In this document: in pieces, positions 1 to 8,533 of the stretch
Numbering within the stretch: the first letter of the stretch is position 1
How the letters are laid out: every line of letters starts with the position of its first letter
Assembly: GCA_029194725.1 (NCBI GenBank)
Contig: JARFXQ010000004.1
Coordinates: 1-64,000 of the forward strand
DNA: 64,000 nucleotides
Direction of reading: 5' to 3'
DNA from: Nitrospira sp.
GTDB taxonomy: Bacteria > Nitrospirota > Nitrospiria > Nitrospirales > Nitrospiraceae
The notes under the pieces: generated by a model
Told to the model about the DNA's origin: nothing
The model's database searches: none
What the model saw: only the letters and a program-made list of their open reading frames with translations
Made by a program: the position numbers and the translations under genes

Positions 1-780
1 ACTGAAGCGCCTCGGCCGTGAGCCATGATGGGGTTGGCGCCAGCCCGCTGGCAGCCAGGCATCCTGTGCTTCTATACGGTGGACACAGCCGGGAACCGAC
101 GGTTGTCTGGGGCACGGTGTGCCAGGGGCTGGAGTCGAACCTCCATGAGGATCGCTCCGCTGTCTTGATCCTGATGGGTGACTGGTGCAGCTCAGATTGA
201 GCCGATACCACTGACGAAGACAACCGGGATGCGACGACGTCACACGAGCGGCAGAGCGGGAGAAAGCGCGATCTGAACACGTGCCCCGTTCGGAGAAGAC
301 GGAGGGCATGATGGACTATGCCCTCTTGACCGGAGCCTTCGAGATGGGCGACCCCTCTTATAGGCCTCATGATGTGAGGTGTAGTACCTGAGCCCACCCA
401 TGCGTCAGCTCGGCTATTCTTTGGTCAATGCTCACAATCACCGAAAGCAGGTATGCAAATGTGATGTGGTTCAAAGTGGCATTACTGGGTTGAACTTGAG
501 ACTCTAAAAAGGACTCCCGGTGAATTTTCTACGTTTCCTCTGGATTGTTGGATTGTTATGCCAAGAATGCAGATGCTATTCTTAGAGCTTGTGCGATTCT
601 AGGATAGTTCCTGACCAATCAGCCGATGGAGGCGAACATGACGCTGTGTATCAGCTCTGTGAGGCGACTGGACCAGAGAGTTCCAGCTTTCTGAACATAC
701 TCCGAGTTTACTATCAGGAAATAGTAAGGAGTTAGCTGCTATGGGGTCCAATCTATCTGATTGAGGAGGATAGAGATCTC
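1..780. other. Left-end non-coding stretch
   Basis: No gene is supported here: open frames are short, lack ribosome-binding sites and resemble nothing recognisable. Two details stand out. Around 121-150 the minus strand reads like a tRNA or tmRNA T-arm (AGGTTCGACTCC), but no complete cloverleaf can be built. Positions 413-527 resemble 4049-4168 at roughly 70 percent identity by eye, so a decayed duplicated sequence is present. Confidence 0.5.
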
Positions 781-1191
781 TTGATCACTCAACGCTTCTT
801 CTGGCTTCCGTTACTAGTACTCTCATTATGTCCTGCGCTGAATGCTGATGGGCGGGAGCGACCACCGTTCGTAGATCAGGGCACGACTGCTATTGCACAA
901 AAGAAACTGGCGATACAGTTATTCGTCAAAGATCAAAAGGTTAAAGCTGAGATCAATGCTCTGCAGAACTCCCAATACAAAATCCTAACGACCGATGCCA
1001 TCCCATACCGATTTGCCTACGGCGACGAAGGTCCTCATGCCAACTTTTTGGTCACTGCTTGGCTCGGGAAGCCAGCCGCATATGGCTGGAGTGCCGCATT
1101 TGTCACGGCCATAGTTACTACCGATCCGTTCGGTCCTCCCAGCGTGAAACTTCTGAACTCAAGCGATCTTCAAAAACTGTTGCCAGAATAG
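781..1191 (+). CDS. Secreted hypothetical protein
   Basis: I do not recognise this 136-residue protein. It begins with TTG, chosen because GGAGGA lies 10 bases upstream (765-770) and the first residues form a typical signal peptide (FFWLPLLVLSLCPALNA) ending near residue 22. It is therefore probably exported to the periplasm. The mature part of about 114 residues has no cysteines and no motif I can name. It converges on the HEAT-repeat gene, with a strong hairpin between the two stops. The call as a real gene rests on the ribosome-binding site plus signal peptide. Confidence 0.6.
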   Translation: MITQRFFWLPLLVLSLCPALNADGRERPPFVDQGTTAIAQKKLAIQLFVKDQKVKAEINALQNSQYKILTTDAIPYRFAYGDEGPHANFLVTAWLGKPAAYGWSAAFVTAIVTTDPFGPPSVKLLNSSDLQKLLPE

Positions 1192-1196
1192 GAACG

Positions 1197-1228
1197 GCCC
1201 TCGCCCTGTGCCAAAACAGGGCGAGGGC
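1197..1228. terminator. Bidirectional hairpin between convergent genes
   Basis: GCCCTCGCCCTG (1197-1208) pairs perfectly with CAGGGCGAGGGC (1217-1228) around an 8-base loop. The hairpin starts 6 bases after the plus-strand stop and lies 6 bases beyond the minus-strand stop, so it can serve both. A clear U-run is missing on the plus side. Confidence 0.75.
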
Positions 1229-1233
1229 TCGTA

Positions 1234-1692
1234 CTATTTCGAGTTCAACTGTCGTGCTGTAGTCTGCGCAGCTTTTCGCAGGTGCTCTTCGGGGTCACTC
1301 TGCGCGATAGCCGAAATGCGCTGGCTGAACTCCGCTCGCTTCAGCAGTCCTGCAGTGCCCAGCGCTAGCTTCCTGACCCCAGAATCGTTGTCATTCAACG
1401 ATTTCATGACTAACTCCGATGGCGCTGCCGCCCCCAGGTTCCGCAGGGCATGCCCAACGGCCACCCGAACTTGCGCGTCAGGATGATCGCCCGCTTTTTT
1501 CAGGATGTCAATTGCGCCAGATCCACCAATCAAACTTGCTCCATAGGCTGCTTTAGCAGCTCTCAATGGGTCGTTTGTGTCAGCGATCATCTGCAGATGC
1601 GGCAGCGCGTCCGGTCCCAGTTCGGCAATCGCCGCATAGTTGGGTTCATCCCTGTCGATTTCAGCTACAACTTGTTGCATCGTTACCGGCAT
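1234..1692 (-). CDS. HEAT-repeat protein
   Basis: This 152-residue protein is built of helical HEAT or PBS-lyase-type repeats, seen in stretches such as RAAKAAYGASLIGG, VRVAVGHALRNLG and VRKLALGTAGLL, each with the Arg and Ala spacing of the family. Such solenoids bind other proteins; no catalytic residues are visible and no signal peptide is present. The start was set at the internal ATG with GGGAG 8 bases upstream rather than at the longer frame, which would overlap the preceding gene. It begins 16 bases after the stop of the LGFP-metalloprotease gene on the same strand, so the two are almost certainly one operon and may be a protease and its partner. Confidence 0.75.
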   Translation of the reverse strand: MPVTMQQVVAEIDRDEPNYAAIAELGPDALPHLQMIADTNDPLRAAKAAYGASLIGGSGAIDILKKAGDHPDAQVRVAVGHALRNLGAAAPSELVMKSLNDNDSGVRKLALGTAGLLKRAEFSQRISAIAQSDPEEHLRKAAQTTARQLNSK

Positions 1693-1708
1693 GTTGTTTT
1701 CTCCCAGG

Positions 1709-3187
1709 CTAGTTTGTAAGAGCACTTCCCAGCATTGTCGCACTTTCCGACGCGATGATGTCTGGTGGCGGGTTGGTGATATTGTCCGTTCCGCCTCCAG
1801 TCATGAGGCGGTTGCTGTCATTTACGTGATGGATGCCAAGTACGTGGCCTACCTCATGCGCCATGGTCCACTGACTGGCGCCACTGGCCACCACTGCTCC
1901 TGGCCGGCCTGTGGGGTGACTCGCGCAGCCGTTAAACGGAGGTACTGTGCTGCGCACAAAGTACACCACGATGTCGTTGGCACCTGCGCTGTTGCGATGC
2001 GAAAACAGCTGCGTCTGTTCCGTAGTGGTACTGCCCAGGGTGCACGCACCGACATCTAGATCGTTCAAATCTGCCAAGCTTAACACTTCAAATGACACAT
2101 ACTTCACTCCAACTTGTGCAGTCGCAAACGTGAGGCGCATGTTCGAAATCATGGTGTTGATACTGAAGCGTGTGGGCGCCGTCAGGCATTTTACATGGAG
2201 TCGGATGGTCTCCTTGCATACCAACGCACCCGTGGCAGGACTCCAATAAATCGAGCCATGTTGAAATTCGCTGTATCGTCCTGTGCCGTCTTCGGTTGAG
2301 AGTTCGTCGCTAGTCGGATAGCCGAGGAAGCTGCGCTCCCAGCCGAGGCTTGCCCATTTGCCACGGATGGCGCCATGGACTTCATGCGCACCTGTACTCG
2401 GGGTCCAGTAAATCGAGCCGCCTTGAAAGTGGTTGTACCGACCGACGCCATCCGGTGTCGTTGATTCATCCGTCAGGGGATAGCCGAGGAAGCTGCGCTC
2501 CCAGCCGAGGCTTGCCCACTTGCCACGGATGGCGCCATGGACCTCGTGAGCATCTGTACTCGGGGTCCAGTAAATCGAGCCGCCTTGAAAGTGGTTGTAC
2601 CGACCGACGCCATCCGGTGTCGTTGATTCATCTGTCAGGGGATAGCCGAGGAAGCTGCGCTCCCAGCCGAGGCTTGCCCATTTGCCACGGATGGCGCCAT
2701 GGACCTCGTGAGCATCTGTACTCGGGGTCCAGTAAATCGAGCCGCCTTGAAAGTGGTTGTACCGACCGACGCCATCCGGTGTCGTTGATTCATCCGTCAG
2801 GGGATAGCCGAGGAAGCTGCGCTCCCAGCCGAGGCTTGCCCACTTGCCACGGATGGCGCCATGGACTTCATGCGCACCCGTACTCGGGGTCCAGTAAATC
2901 GAGCCGCCTTGAAAGTGGTTGTACCGACCGACGCCATCCGGTGTCGTTGATTCATCCGTCAGGGGATAGCTGAGGAAGCTGCGCTCCCAGCCGAGGCTTG
3001 CCCACTTGACACGGATGGCGCCATGGACTTCGTGCGCACCTGTGCTCGGGCTCCAATAAATCGAGCCACCCTGGAAGTGGCGGTACCGGCCAATACCATC
3101 CGGTGCCGCAAGTTCGGGAGAGGTTGGCTGTCCCAGCCAGCCTCCAGGGCCGCCCAACGCCGTATACTTTGTATCAATATCCGACAT
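1709..3187 (-). CDS. LGFP-repeat metzincin-type zinc metalloprotease
   Basis: A 492-residue protein. Residues about 5-320 are LGFP repeats ([13 protein letters not shown] and [15 protein letters not shown]), with five 54-residue units and a partial sixth. The C-terminal domain has the metzincin zinc site [11 protein letters not shown] at 444-454 (His444, Glu445, His448, His454) and a Met-turn candidate at Met462. The family hydrolyses peptide bonds with one zinc ion. LGFP repeats are elsewhere linked to cell-envelope attachment. The start has AAAGGAGGA 5 bases upstream, and no signal peptide follows it, so the export route is unclear. The HEAT-repeat gene follows within the operon. The function is inferred from domains; the substrate is unknown. 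Confidence 0.85.
   Translation of the reverse strand: MSDIDTKYTALGGPGGWLGQPTSPELAAPDGIGRYRHFQGGSIYWSPSTGAHEVHGAIRVKWASLGWERSFLSYPLTDESTTPDGVGRYNHFQGGSIYWTPSTGAHEVHGAIRGKWASLGWERSFLGYPLTDESTTPDGVGRYNHFQGGSIYWTPSTDAHEVHGAIRGKWASLGWERSFLGYPLTDESTTPDGVGRYNHFQGGSIYWTPSTDAHEVHGAIRGKWASLGWERSFLGYPLTDESTTPDGVGRYNHFQGGSIYWTPSTGAHEVHGAIRGKWASLGWERSFLGYPTSDELSTEDGTGRYSEFQHGSIYWSPATGALVCKETIRLHVKCLTAPTRFSINTMISNMRLTFATAQVGVKYVSFEVLSLADLNDLDVGACTLGSTTTEQTQLFSHRNSAGANDIVVYFVRSTVPPFNGCASHPTGRPGAVVASGASQWTMAHEVGHVLGIHHVNDSNRLMTGGGTDNITNPPPDIIASESATMLGSALTN
2325..3135 (-). repeat. Tandem 162-bp repeats encoding LGFP units
   Basis: Five units of 162 bp lie head to tail inside the metalloprotease gene and are nearly identical at DNA level, including synonymous positions. 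For example the stretch from the GAAGCTGCGCTCCCAGCC motif recurs near 2330, 2490, 2650, 2815 and 2975. The outer units differ more than the central three. This pattern indicates recent expansion or gene conversion. Boundaries are approximate. Confidence 0.85.
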
Positions 3188-3780
3188 TCGATCCTCCTTT
3201 GATTGAAACAGGTTGATTATGACGACTGACTGTGACCTCACATGTGAAGCTTGCCATGCTCCTCTTCTTTGTAATCGAGCCATTCGCAGCCACACAGTGC
3301 ACCTTGGTAAAGCGTGCAAAGCATTTCTTGCGCCACACGTGTTTCAAACAGAAGGCTGAGTATTTTCGACAATCTGAGCGAACTGTTGCGAAGTTGGACA
3401 GCGTCCATCTGTATCTGAATGGATAACAGGTGGATCGGATTGGATTCAGGGGATGTTGGAGAATAGAGCTGGTGAATCGTTTTGGCCGATTGAGCGAAGC
3501 AAGATCAGCGAGGAGAGGAATGTTCTAAGCGGATTGTTTGGTCGTTATGCTATCAAGGATGGCTTGATAGAGCGTTTAGGGCAGACCCTTTAGGACCTCG
3601 GCTTTCCATATCCCTCCAGGATCAACGTCTCCGCCACATTCTGGTCCTGGTTACGTGGGCTTATATCCAGACTGATACTGGCTAAATCTCATTCGATACA
3701 GTGACAGAGGATAGGAGTGCGCACATTGATGCTGGAAGAGCGACGATTCCGTTTACGTTTCCAAGAAAGATGAACTCCAC
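3188..3780. other. Spacer without recognisable gene
   Basis: Upstream of the LGFP protease gene I see no supported coding region, RNA gene or strong hairpin. The nearby decayed gene remnants at 3781-4000 suggest this stretch is also eroded DNA. Confidence 0.45.
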
Positions 3781-4000
3781 GTGAGCTTTTGCCAAATAAT
3801 CGGATGAGCGTTTCAAAGTCGGTCATTCTTAGACGAGGGGGGCGCTCGTTTCAGTGTGGCAGCGAACTGACGGAGCTTGTGAAGCTGACGAAATCGTTGT
3901 TCGATGGACCACCGTAAGTTTTCCCGCAGCAGCGTTCGATCGACATCGCGCTTGTAGCGTTTGATGATGGGTCCTGAGGGAGCGTCGTCGATTGTTCATA
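3781..4000 (-). pseudogene. Remnant of a small-protein / nucleotidyltransferase gene pair
   Basis: Reading the minus strand from about 3998, one frame gives IIKRYKRDVDRTLLRENLRW followed by SIEQRFRQLHKLRQFA and a stop at 3813. That is the core of a widespread small protein family (VDRTLLRENL). A second frame opens with ATG at 3826 inside the end of the first and reads MTDFETLIRLFGKS, the usual beginning of the nucleotidyltransferase encoded next to that family. It then loses similarity at once. The first gene has an in-frame stop and no start upstream. I read this as two overlapping genes, both truncated. The family match is from memory of motif shape. Confidence 0.55.
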
Positions 4001-4048
4001 AGCCATCAAGAGGAGTGTAGTGCTTGTCTTCATCCATCTGCCAGCGTA

Positions 4049-4168
4049 GCTATTCTTGACCAAAGCTTGCAATGACCGGAAGCAGGCCAATGAAGTGCGA
4101 TGTGGTCCAAACGGGTACCGCTGGAGTGCTCCGGCCACGATGGTCTGTCAAGAGTCCGGTGAAAGACT
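4049..4168. repeat. Diverged copy of the 413-527 sequence
   Basis: The stretch from GCTATTCTT to TCCGGTGAAAG aligns in direct orientation with 413-527 (for example AAGCAGG, GATGTGGT and CAAA blocks in the same order). Identity is about 70 percent by eye. The pair flanks the LGFP/HEAT operon and may be remains of one older element. Confidence 0.45.
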
Positions 4169-4234
4169 GGTATGCACAGAACAAGATGTGACCCCAGCTG
4201 CGTGATTCTTCTGGTCCTCTTGACCGTTGCTTCC

Positions 4235-4594
4235 CTACGCGGCTGTGCCGATGAGGCTTTCCAGAGGAATACGTAACGTCCGGTGGAGGCGGCGGATCAT
4301 TTCAAGCGATAGGCCGCGTTTCCCGGAGAGGATTTCCGAGACTCGACCCCGTCCGCCTAGCATCGCTTCCAGATCTTTGCGGGTCATGCCCAGTTGATCC
4401 ATCTTGAATTTGATCGCTTCGGTCGGGTCGGGAGGGAAGATGGCATGATGCTTGGCTTCATAGGCCTCAACGAGCGTAGTCAAGACGTCGAGCTCATCTC
4501 CAGTCTTCGTGCCCAGCTTCGCATCCATCAGGTGCTCAATCCGGCTCAACGCCCGCTCGTAGTCTCGCTTTGATTTGATCGGAGAAATGTTCAT
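4235..4594 (-). CDS. higA: HigA-like antitoxin with HTH domain
   Basis: A 119-residue protein with an N-terminal helical dimerisation part (residues 1-55) and a C-terminal Cro/C1-type helix-turn-helix (about 60-115; LGMTRKDLEAMLGGRGRVSE then GKRGLSLEMIRRLH). In the HigBA family this protein binds and neutralises the toxin and represses its own promoter. It starts 15 bases after the toxin stop, the inverted toxin-first order typical of this class. The family call is confident; the higA symbol follows the arrangement. Any operator would lie upstream of the toxin gene, where I could not define one. Confidence 0.85.
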   Translation of the reverse strand: MNISPIKSKRDYERALSRIEHLMDAKLGTKTGDELDVLTTLVEAYEAKHHAIFPPDPTEAIKFKMDQLGMTRKDLEAMLGGRGRVSEILSGKRGLSLEMIRRLHRTLRIPLESLIGTAA

Positions 4595-4609
4595 GGCTCC
4601 TCCGCATCA

Positions 4610-4903
4610 TCAGACCGTGTTGACATCAATGTAATCGTATTCCTTATGGGTACCGACGAAGCGGACATAGACGATTCGATACGGATAGTTGATCTTCACC
4701 ACCACTCGATACCGATTCCCCGCAATATTGAACACCACGCGGTTGTCCTTTAGCACACTGGCCGACCGAAACTGCGTCTTGATCTCCGACGGATCCGCCC
4801 AGTTGCCTTGTGCCACCTCTTGATACCACGCCTCCAACGGCCCTCTCGCCTGCGGGTGCCGTTCCCAGAATGCGCGGAGGGTCCGATTTGCAATAACGCG
4901 CAC
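4610..4903 (-). CDS. higB: HigB-type mRNA interferase toxin
   Basis: A 97-residue RelE/HigB-fold protein (MRVIANRTLRAFWERHPQA at the start, YRVVVKINYPYRIVYVRFVG near the end, then HKEYDYIDV). Members cleave mRNA on the ribosome and halt growth until neutralised by the antitoxin encoded next. The start is GTG, and a ribosome-binding site is weak (AGAG at about 10 bases), which would keep toxin output low. The length is normal and the conserved C-terminal KEYDxID motif is intact, so the pair is probably functional. It sits between decayed sequence and an insertion sequence, the usual setting for a mobile toxin-antitoxin module. Confidence 0.87.
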   Translation of the reverse strand: MRVIANRTLRAFWERHPQARGPLEAWYQEVAQGNWADPSEIKTQFRSASVLKDNRVVFNIAGNRYRVVVKINYPYRIVYVRFVGTHKEYDYIDVNTV

Positions 4904-5039
4904 GGAGACACTCTACCATGCTCCCAATGTGGGATCAACTCTCGTACAGACCTAGTCCAGAGTTGGCGCACCGCCTATTCGTCCTCCGGCGCTCGCCGCG
5001 ATCGCCGAGCCCTCTGCTCGTGGCTCTGAAGGACATTAA

Positions 5040-5052
5040 GGGGACAGGCTAC
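5040..5052. repeat. Left target-site duplication of the IS4-family element
   Basis: GGGGACAGGCTAC here is repeated exactly at 6554-6566, directly outside the two inverted repeats. A 13-bp duplication is normal for IS4-type elements. Confidence 0.9.
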
Positions 5053-6553
5053 CATGGCACTACCTTACGCATATTGTGCTCGCACCCGGATGATGGCGGC
5101 ACGTGCAACATGTCGAGGGACCGTCAGAAGCGCATGGTTGTTGGGCCTTCGTTTGATCGCGTGCGGCTCGATGCGTCCGGGGCGAATCGGCACACGCAGG
5201 GCGCTAATGGCGTCGAGTATCTGTGCGTAGAGGATCCGGGCTGACTTGGTCGCAGCCCAGCGCAATGGTTGGTGAAACGCCACGAGCAGATGCATGGCGC
5301 CCTTGAAACTCAACGCTCGGGCGCCCAGCTGCGCCCCGACGGCTGCCCGTGCCATGAGGCCACGCACCAAGTTGTAGGCCAGGAGATGGACGCCAATCTC
5401 CTTGTCGATCATGCGGGGTGACTTCGCGCGCAAGATGTCTATGCCCATCACCGCTTTGATGGCACGCAGATCGACCTCGACCTGCCAGCGCTGGCGGTAC
5501 AGCGCATCCAGCTCAAGCGGCTTCACACTGCGTGCATCGGTCAGCGTCGTGACCAGGACGCGACCTGCCACTTCAGTTTGACGCACGGTGAGCCGCAGCG
5601 GCATACGCGCATACGTCGCCTGATCCATCCACGGCGGTCGTTGGGGGCGTGTCCACGTCACGAGCCGATCTCGATAGCCCAGGTGCTCACCGTGGCGGAA
5701 ATCTGTCACGCGACGCTGGTGCTGGCGGGTGAGGAGATCCACCCCCTGCTCCGCCAGCAACGCTACCGTGAAGGAGGTGCGGATGATATCTCCTGCATTC
5801 AGATGGGGCATCAGAGAACGGAACAGGGCCTGCTCCCCACTGCCTTTCCCCCGACACGGCCCAGTCGCCCAGCGCAGCACCGCCCCAGTCGAGAGCGAGA
5901 TGAGTGTCACCAGCATTGCGAGCGGGAAGCCAAGCCCAGGCTGTTGTTCACCGCTTTGCGGATACGCGGCTTGATTGGCCTGGGTATCGGGCATGGACAC
6001 GGTGGTGCCATCGAGCAGGTTGACTGAGCGCCCACGCCACTTCCAGTTCCGGCCCGTCAGCTGCTCCAGGCGTTCGCCCACCGAGACGGCCACGCGCTCA
6101 ATCAACGACAGTGGCAACCGCTGCCGGGCCTTGCAGTAGTGGCCACTGCTTACGCTGCATAGAGAATCGCCCTGCCCCGTACGTTCGGAAAGATGTCGGG
6201 CCACCGCATCTTGACACCCCCCATCGGCGGACAAGGCTTGGCCGATGAAGAGCCCCAGCGTGGTGAGCGGCGGATAGACGCGCTCACGAAAGGCTCCGAC
6301 TTCCTGCTCCACCATTGCCTCCATCGCATCGTGGGACAGGAGTTCATCGAGCGCCCGCGTGGGCCGGTCGCCAACCCCCTGCTTGAATTGCGTGACCCCC
6401 TTCTGTAGGCATTTTTTTGCGATCTTTACACATGGTGGATCCTCCTTGTCTTGATTGTGACGGTCGGGTCCACCATCTTCAACAATGTGCGACTCTCGGC
6501 TACCCCCTTCTTGCCCCCACCGTGGCCCTGCTATGGCTTAAGGTAGTGCCATG
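5053..6553 (-). mobile_element. IS4-family insertion sequence, 1501 bp
   Basis: The ends CATGGCACTACCTTA (5053-5067) and its exact complement (6539-6553) form a 15-bp terminal inverted repeat, flanked by a perfect 13-bp direct repeat. The transposase stop codon lies within the left end. The perfect duplication indicates a fairly recent insertion, although the transposase reading frame is damaged (see the transposase entry). Confidence 0.92.
5065..6433 (-). pseudogene. IS4-family transposase, frameshifted and lacking a catalytic segment
   Basis: The long frame (5065-6324, 419 codons) has the first DDE Asp (VNLLDGTTVSMPD) and the Y-R-E-K signature (YRQRWQVEVDLRAIK). Two defects are visible. 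First, the natural start is ATG at 6433 with AAGGAGGA 9 bases upstream, and that frame leaves the transposase frame at a run of seven A (6412-6418). Six A would join them into about 455 codons. Second, after GDII the expected LADxYF block with the second catalytic Asp is absent, and the text jumps to RTSFTVALLAEQGVD, several residues short. The protein should be inactive unless this reading of the family is wrong. Confidence 0.85.
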
Positions 6554-6566
6554 GGGGACAGGCTAC
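6554..6566. repeat. Right target-site duplication of the IS4-family element
   Basis: Exact copy of 5040-5052. Together with the following bases it reads GGGGACAGGCTACTTT, a sequence type that resembles the REP-like motifs near tyrosine transposases, such as the one at 7611. Confidence 0.9.
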
Positions 6567-6831
6567 TTTACATTCCTACACCGGCGGGGGAGTGGTCGAT
6601 TGCCACTCGGCCACCAGATTGAATCGAATAACCAGGCTGTCCTCTCTATCCCCCCTAACAATGGCAAGGAGCAGGTCTATGAAGCATGAGCAGGCTCAAG
6701 CGGGCATCGCTGAGGCACCCCGGTGACGCGCGAGAGCGACGTGGCTATGAGTCGATATGGCCTATCGAATTGCCGATATTTGTCAAGATATCAAAGCCCG
6801 ACCCCATCTACCGTCTTCGCTAAAGAAAAAC

Positions 6832-7479
6832 ATGGCTGTTCGCAAACAGATTGCGTCACTGGTGAGTCTGATCGGAGTCCTTGCGGCAGGGAACAGCGGC
6901 CTGTGGGCGATTGATGTCAAACTGTCCTCAGACGAGGCGTACAAAGCGCTGGAGTTTGGGCGAATTCCAATGGAAAGGGCCAATTCCCCCGAAGACGTGA
7001 AAAAAGTTCTTCAGCAAGCGTCCGTAGCGACTCGCGTTGGTGCCGACCCGGAGAAGGAACCCTGCGGCGCGAGCGCTGTTCTTCGCACCAAACGGTATCG
7101 ACTGGAAGCCTTTGGCCGCCAAGAGGCGGCAGAATCGAAGAAGCGGAAGACGGACGTGCGTATGCCCGAGGAGTTCATCCAGAAAGTGATGGACATGCCC
7201 AACATGGAAATGGAAGTGCAGCTGTGCGGCGATGACGAGTATTTCGCCGAAGGTGCATTGATTGAATTGCAGCAAGGATCGAAGCGGGTCAAGCCGATCG
7301 ACATCGGCAAGGCCGAACGGGGGCGAAAGAACGAAAGCAGCGGTCCAGCCTTCCGGTCACGGTTCACGGCGCTTTTCGCCTACGAACAGTTCGACCCCAC
7401 CGCATCGTCCATCTTTGTCGTCAATCTGCAAGATGGAACAGAGATCAGAATTCCCGCCGACTTCTCTAAAGTGAAGTAA
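6832..7479 (+). CDS. Secreted hypothetical protein
   Basis: A 215-residue protein I do not recognise. The start was placed at the ATG that begins a signal peptide (VRKQIASLVSLIGVLAAG then NSGLWA), with the mature protein from about residue 27. The upstream frame extension lacks support. The mature part is charged and soluble, with two cysteines (in EKEPCGAS and VQLCGDDE) that could form a disulfide. The C-terminal part reads like beta strands (SSIFVVNLQDGTEIRIPADF). There is no good ribosome-binding site. It stands alone between the insertion sequence and the RAYT element. Confidence 0.6.
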   Translation: MAVRKQIASLVSLIGVLAAGNSGLWAIDVKLSSDEAYKALEFGRIPMERANSPEDVKKVLQQASVATRVGADPEKEPCGASAVLRTKRYRLEAFGRQEAAESKKRKTDVRMPEEFIQKVMDMPNMEMEVQLCGDDEYFAEGALIELQQGSKRVKPIDIGKAERGRKNESSGPAFRSRFTALFAYEQFDPTASSIFVVNLQDGTEIRIPADFSKVK

Positions 7480-7610
7480 GCACTGTCAGTCCCCGACTGT
7501 TGTGCCCTGGATTGGAACGCCCCTGTACCGCTACGGCCGGCGGTGCGGATGCTGTCCCGGCAGAGCGAATGTCCGGCCTTATGAGCCTCACAGTTCAGAA
7601 AAGCTAGATA

Positions 7611-7624
7611 AGGGTCAGACCTTG
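7611..7624. repeat. Left inverted repeat of the RAYT element
   Basis: AGGGTCAGACCTTG here is the exact complement of 8524-8537. The pair brackets the tyrosine transposase gene as REP-type ends do. Confidence 0.85.
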
Positions 7625-7657
7625 TTTTGTGCTTCTCGATGAGCTATCCTCCGCCCC

Positions 7658-8533
7658 ATGGCTCGCCCCCTGCGCATCGAATTTCCTGGCGCGCTCTACC
7701 ACGTCACTGCCCGGGGCAACGCCCGGCAAGACATTTTCCTGGATGACGAGGACCGGCAGCGGTTCCTCGGGGTGGTGGCACACGTCGTCTCCCGCTTTCA
7801 TCTTCGGCTGCACGCCTATTGCCTGATGGATAACCATTTTCACCTGGTAGTGGAGACACCAGATGCCAATCTATCCAAAGCCATACGCCACCTCAACGGG
7901 GTCTACACCCAAGCCTTCAACCGGCGTCACGGTCGGGTCGGCCATGTGCTGCAAGGTCGTTTCAAGGCGATCGTAGTTGAGCGGGACAGCTACCTGCTGG
8001 AGCTCTGCCGATACGTCGTGCTCAATCCGGTGCGCGCCAAGACCACCCGCAAGCCCGATACCTATCCCTGGTCAAGTTACCGGGCGACGGCAGGACTTGT
8101 CGCCGTGGCGCCGTTTCTGACGGTGGACTGGGTGCTGTCCCAGTTCGGACATCAGAGGTCGGCCGCTCAGCGGAAGTACCGGAAGTTTGTCGCCGAGGGT
8201 ATTGCGTACGGCTCACCCTGGGAGCAGGTTCAGGGGCAGGTGTTGCTCGGGAGGGAGCGGTTCGTCGAACGCCTGATGCCCGGACTACGGGACAAACGGC
8301 CCGTAAGAGAGATTTCAAGACGGCAACGCTTTGTGGGCCGACCGACGCTGAGCCAGCTATTCGCCAGACGTGCGCGGTCCGACCGGGCGCGACGCAACGA
8401 GGTCATTCGTCGGGCGCACCTGAGCTACGGCTATAGCCTATCTGAAATCGGCCATGCCGTGAGCTTGCATTATTCGACCATCAGCCGCATCGTGAATGTC
8501 CCAGCCCCGATGGATACACATACCAAGGTCTGA
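7658..8533 (+). CDS. REP-associated tyrosine transposase (RAYT)
   Basis: A 291-residue Y1/HUH single-strand DNA transposase. The family opener MARPLRIEFPGALYHVTARG is followed by the HUH metal site at His60 and His62 (MDNHFHLVVE), and the catalytic tyrosine lies in SYLLELCRYVVLNPVRA (Tyr112 or Tyr119). A C-terminal helix-turn-helix (about 245-285) should recognise DNA. These enzymes cut and join REP hairpins rather than move as classic transposons. The gene is intact. It lies inside a 14-bp perfect inverted repeat, and its stop codon is part of the right repeat, so gene and ends travelled together. Confidence 0.93.
   Translation: MARPLRIEFPGALYHVTARGNARQDIFLDDEDRQRFLGVVAHVVSRFHLRLHAYCLMDNHFHLVVETPDANLSKAIRHLNGVYTQAFNRRHGRVGHVLQGRFKAIVVERDSYLLELCRYVVLNPVRAKTTRKPDTYPWSSYRATAGLVAVAPFLTVDWVLSQFGHQRSAAQRKYRKFVAEGIAYGSPWEQVQGQVLLGRERFVERLMPGLRDKRPVREISRRQRFVGRPTLSQLFARRARSDRARRNEVIRRAHLSYGYSLSEIGHAVSLHYSTISRIVNVPAPMDTHTKV

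Noticed and set aside
121..150. tRNA or tmRNA on the minus strand
   Set aside because: Only a T-arm-like stretch (AGGTTCGACTCC) is present; its stem does not pair fully and no acceptor, D-arm or anticodon arm can be built upstream.
18..200. 60-codon open frame on the plus strand
   Set aside because: No ribosome-binding site, no recognisable motif, odd composition; it overlaps the T-arm-like stretch.
2350..2973. Repetitive 207-codon frame on the plus strand opposite the LGFP gene
   Set aside because: It is the antisense shadow of the 162-bp repeats; the minus-strand frame has clear domains and a strong ribosome-binding site.
2325..3135. CRISPR array
   Set aside because: The repeats are 162 bp, contiguous and coding, with no spacers.
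3851..4138. 95-codon minus-strand frame
   Set aside because: A different frame over the same bases encodes the recognisable VDRTLLREN remnant; this one has no motif.
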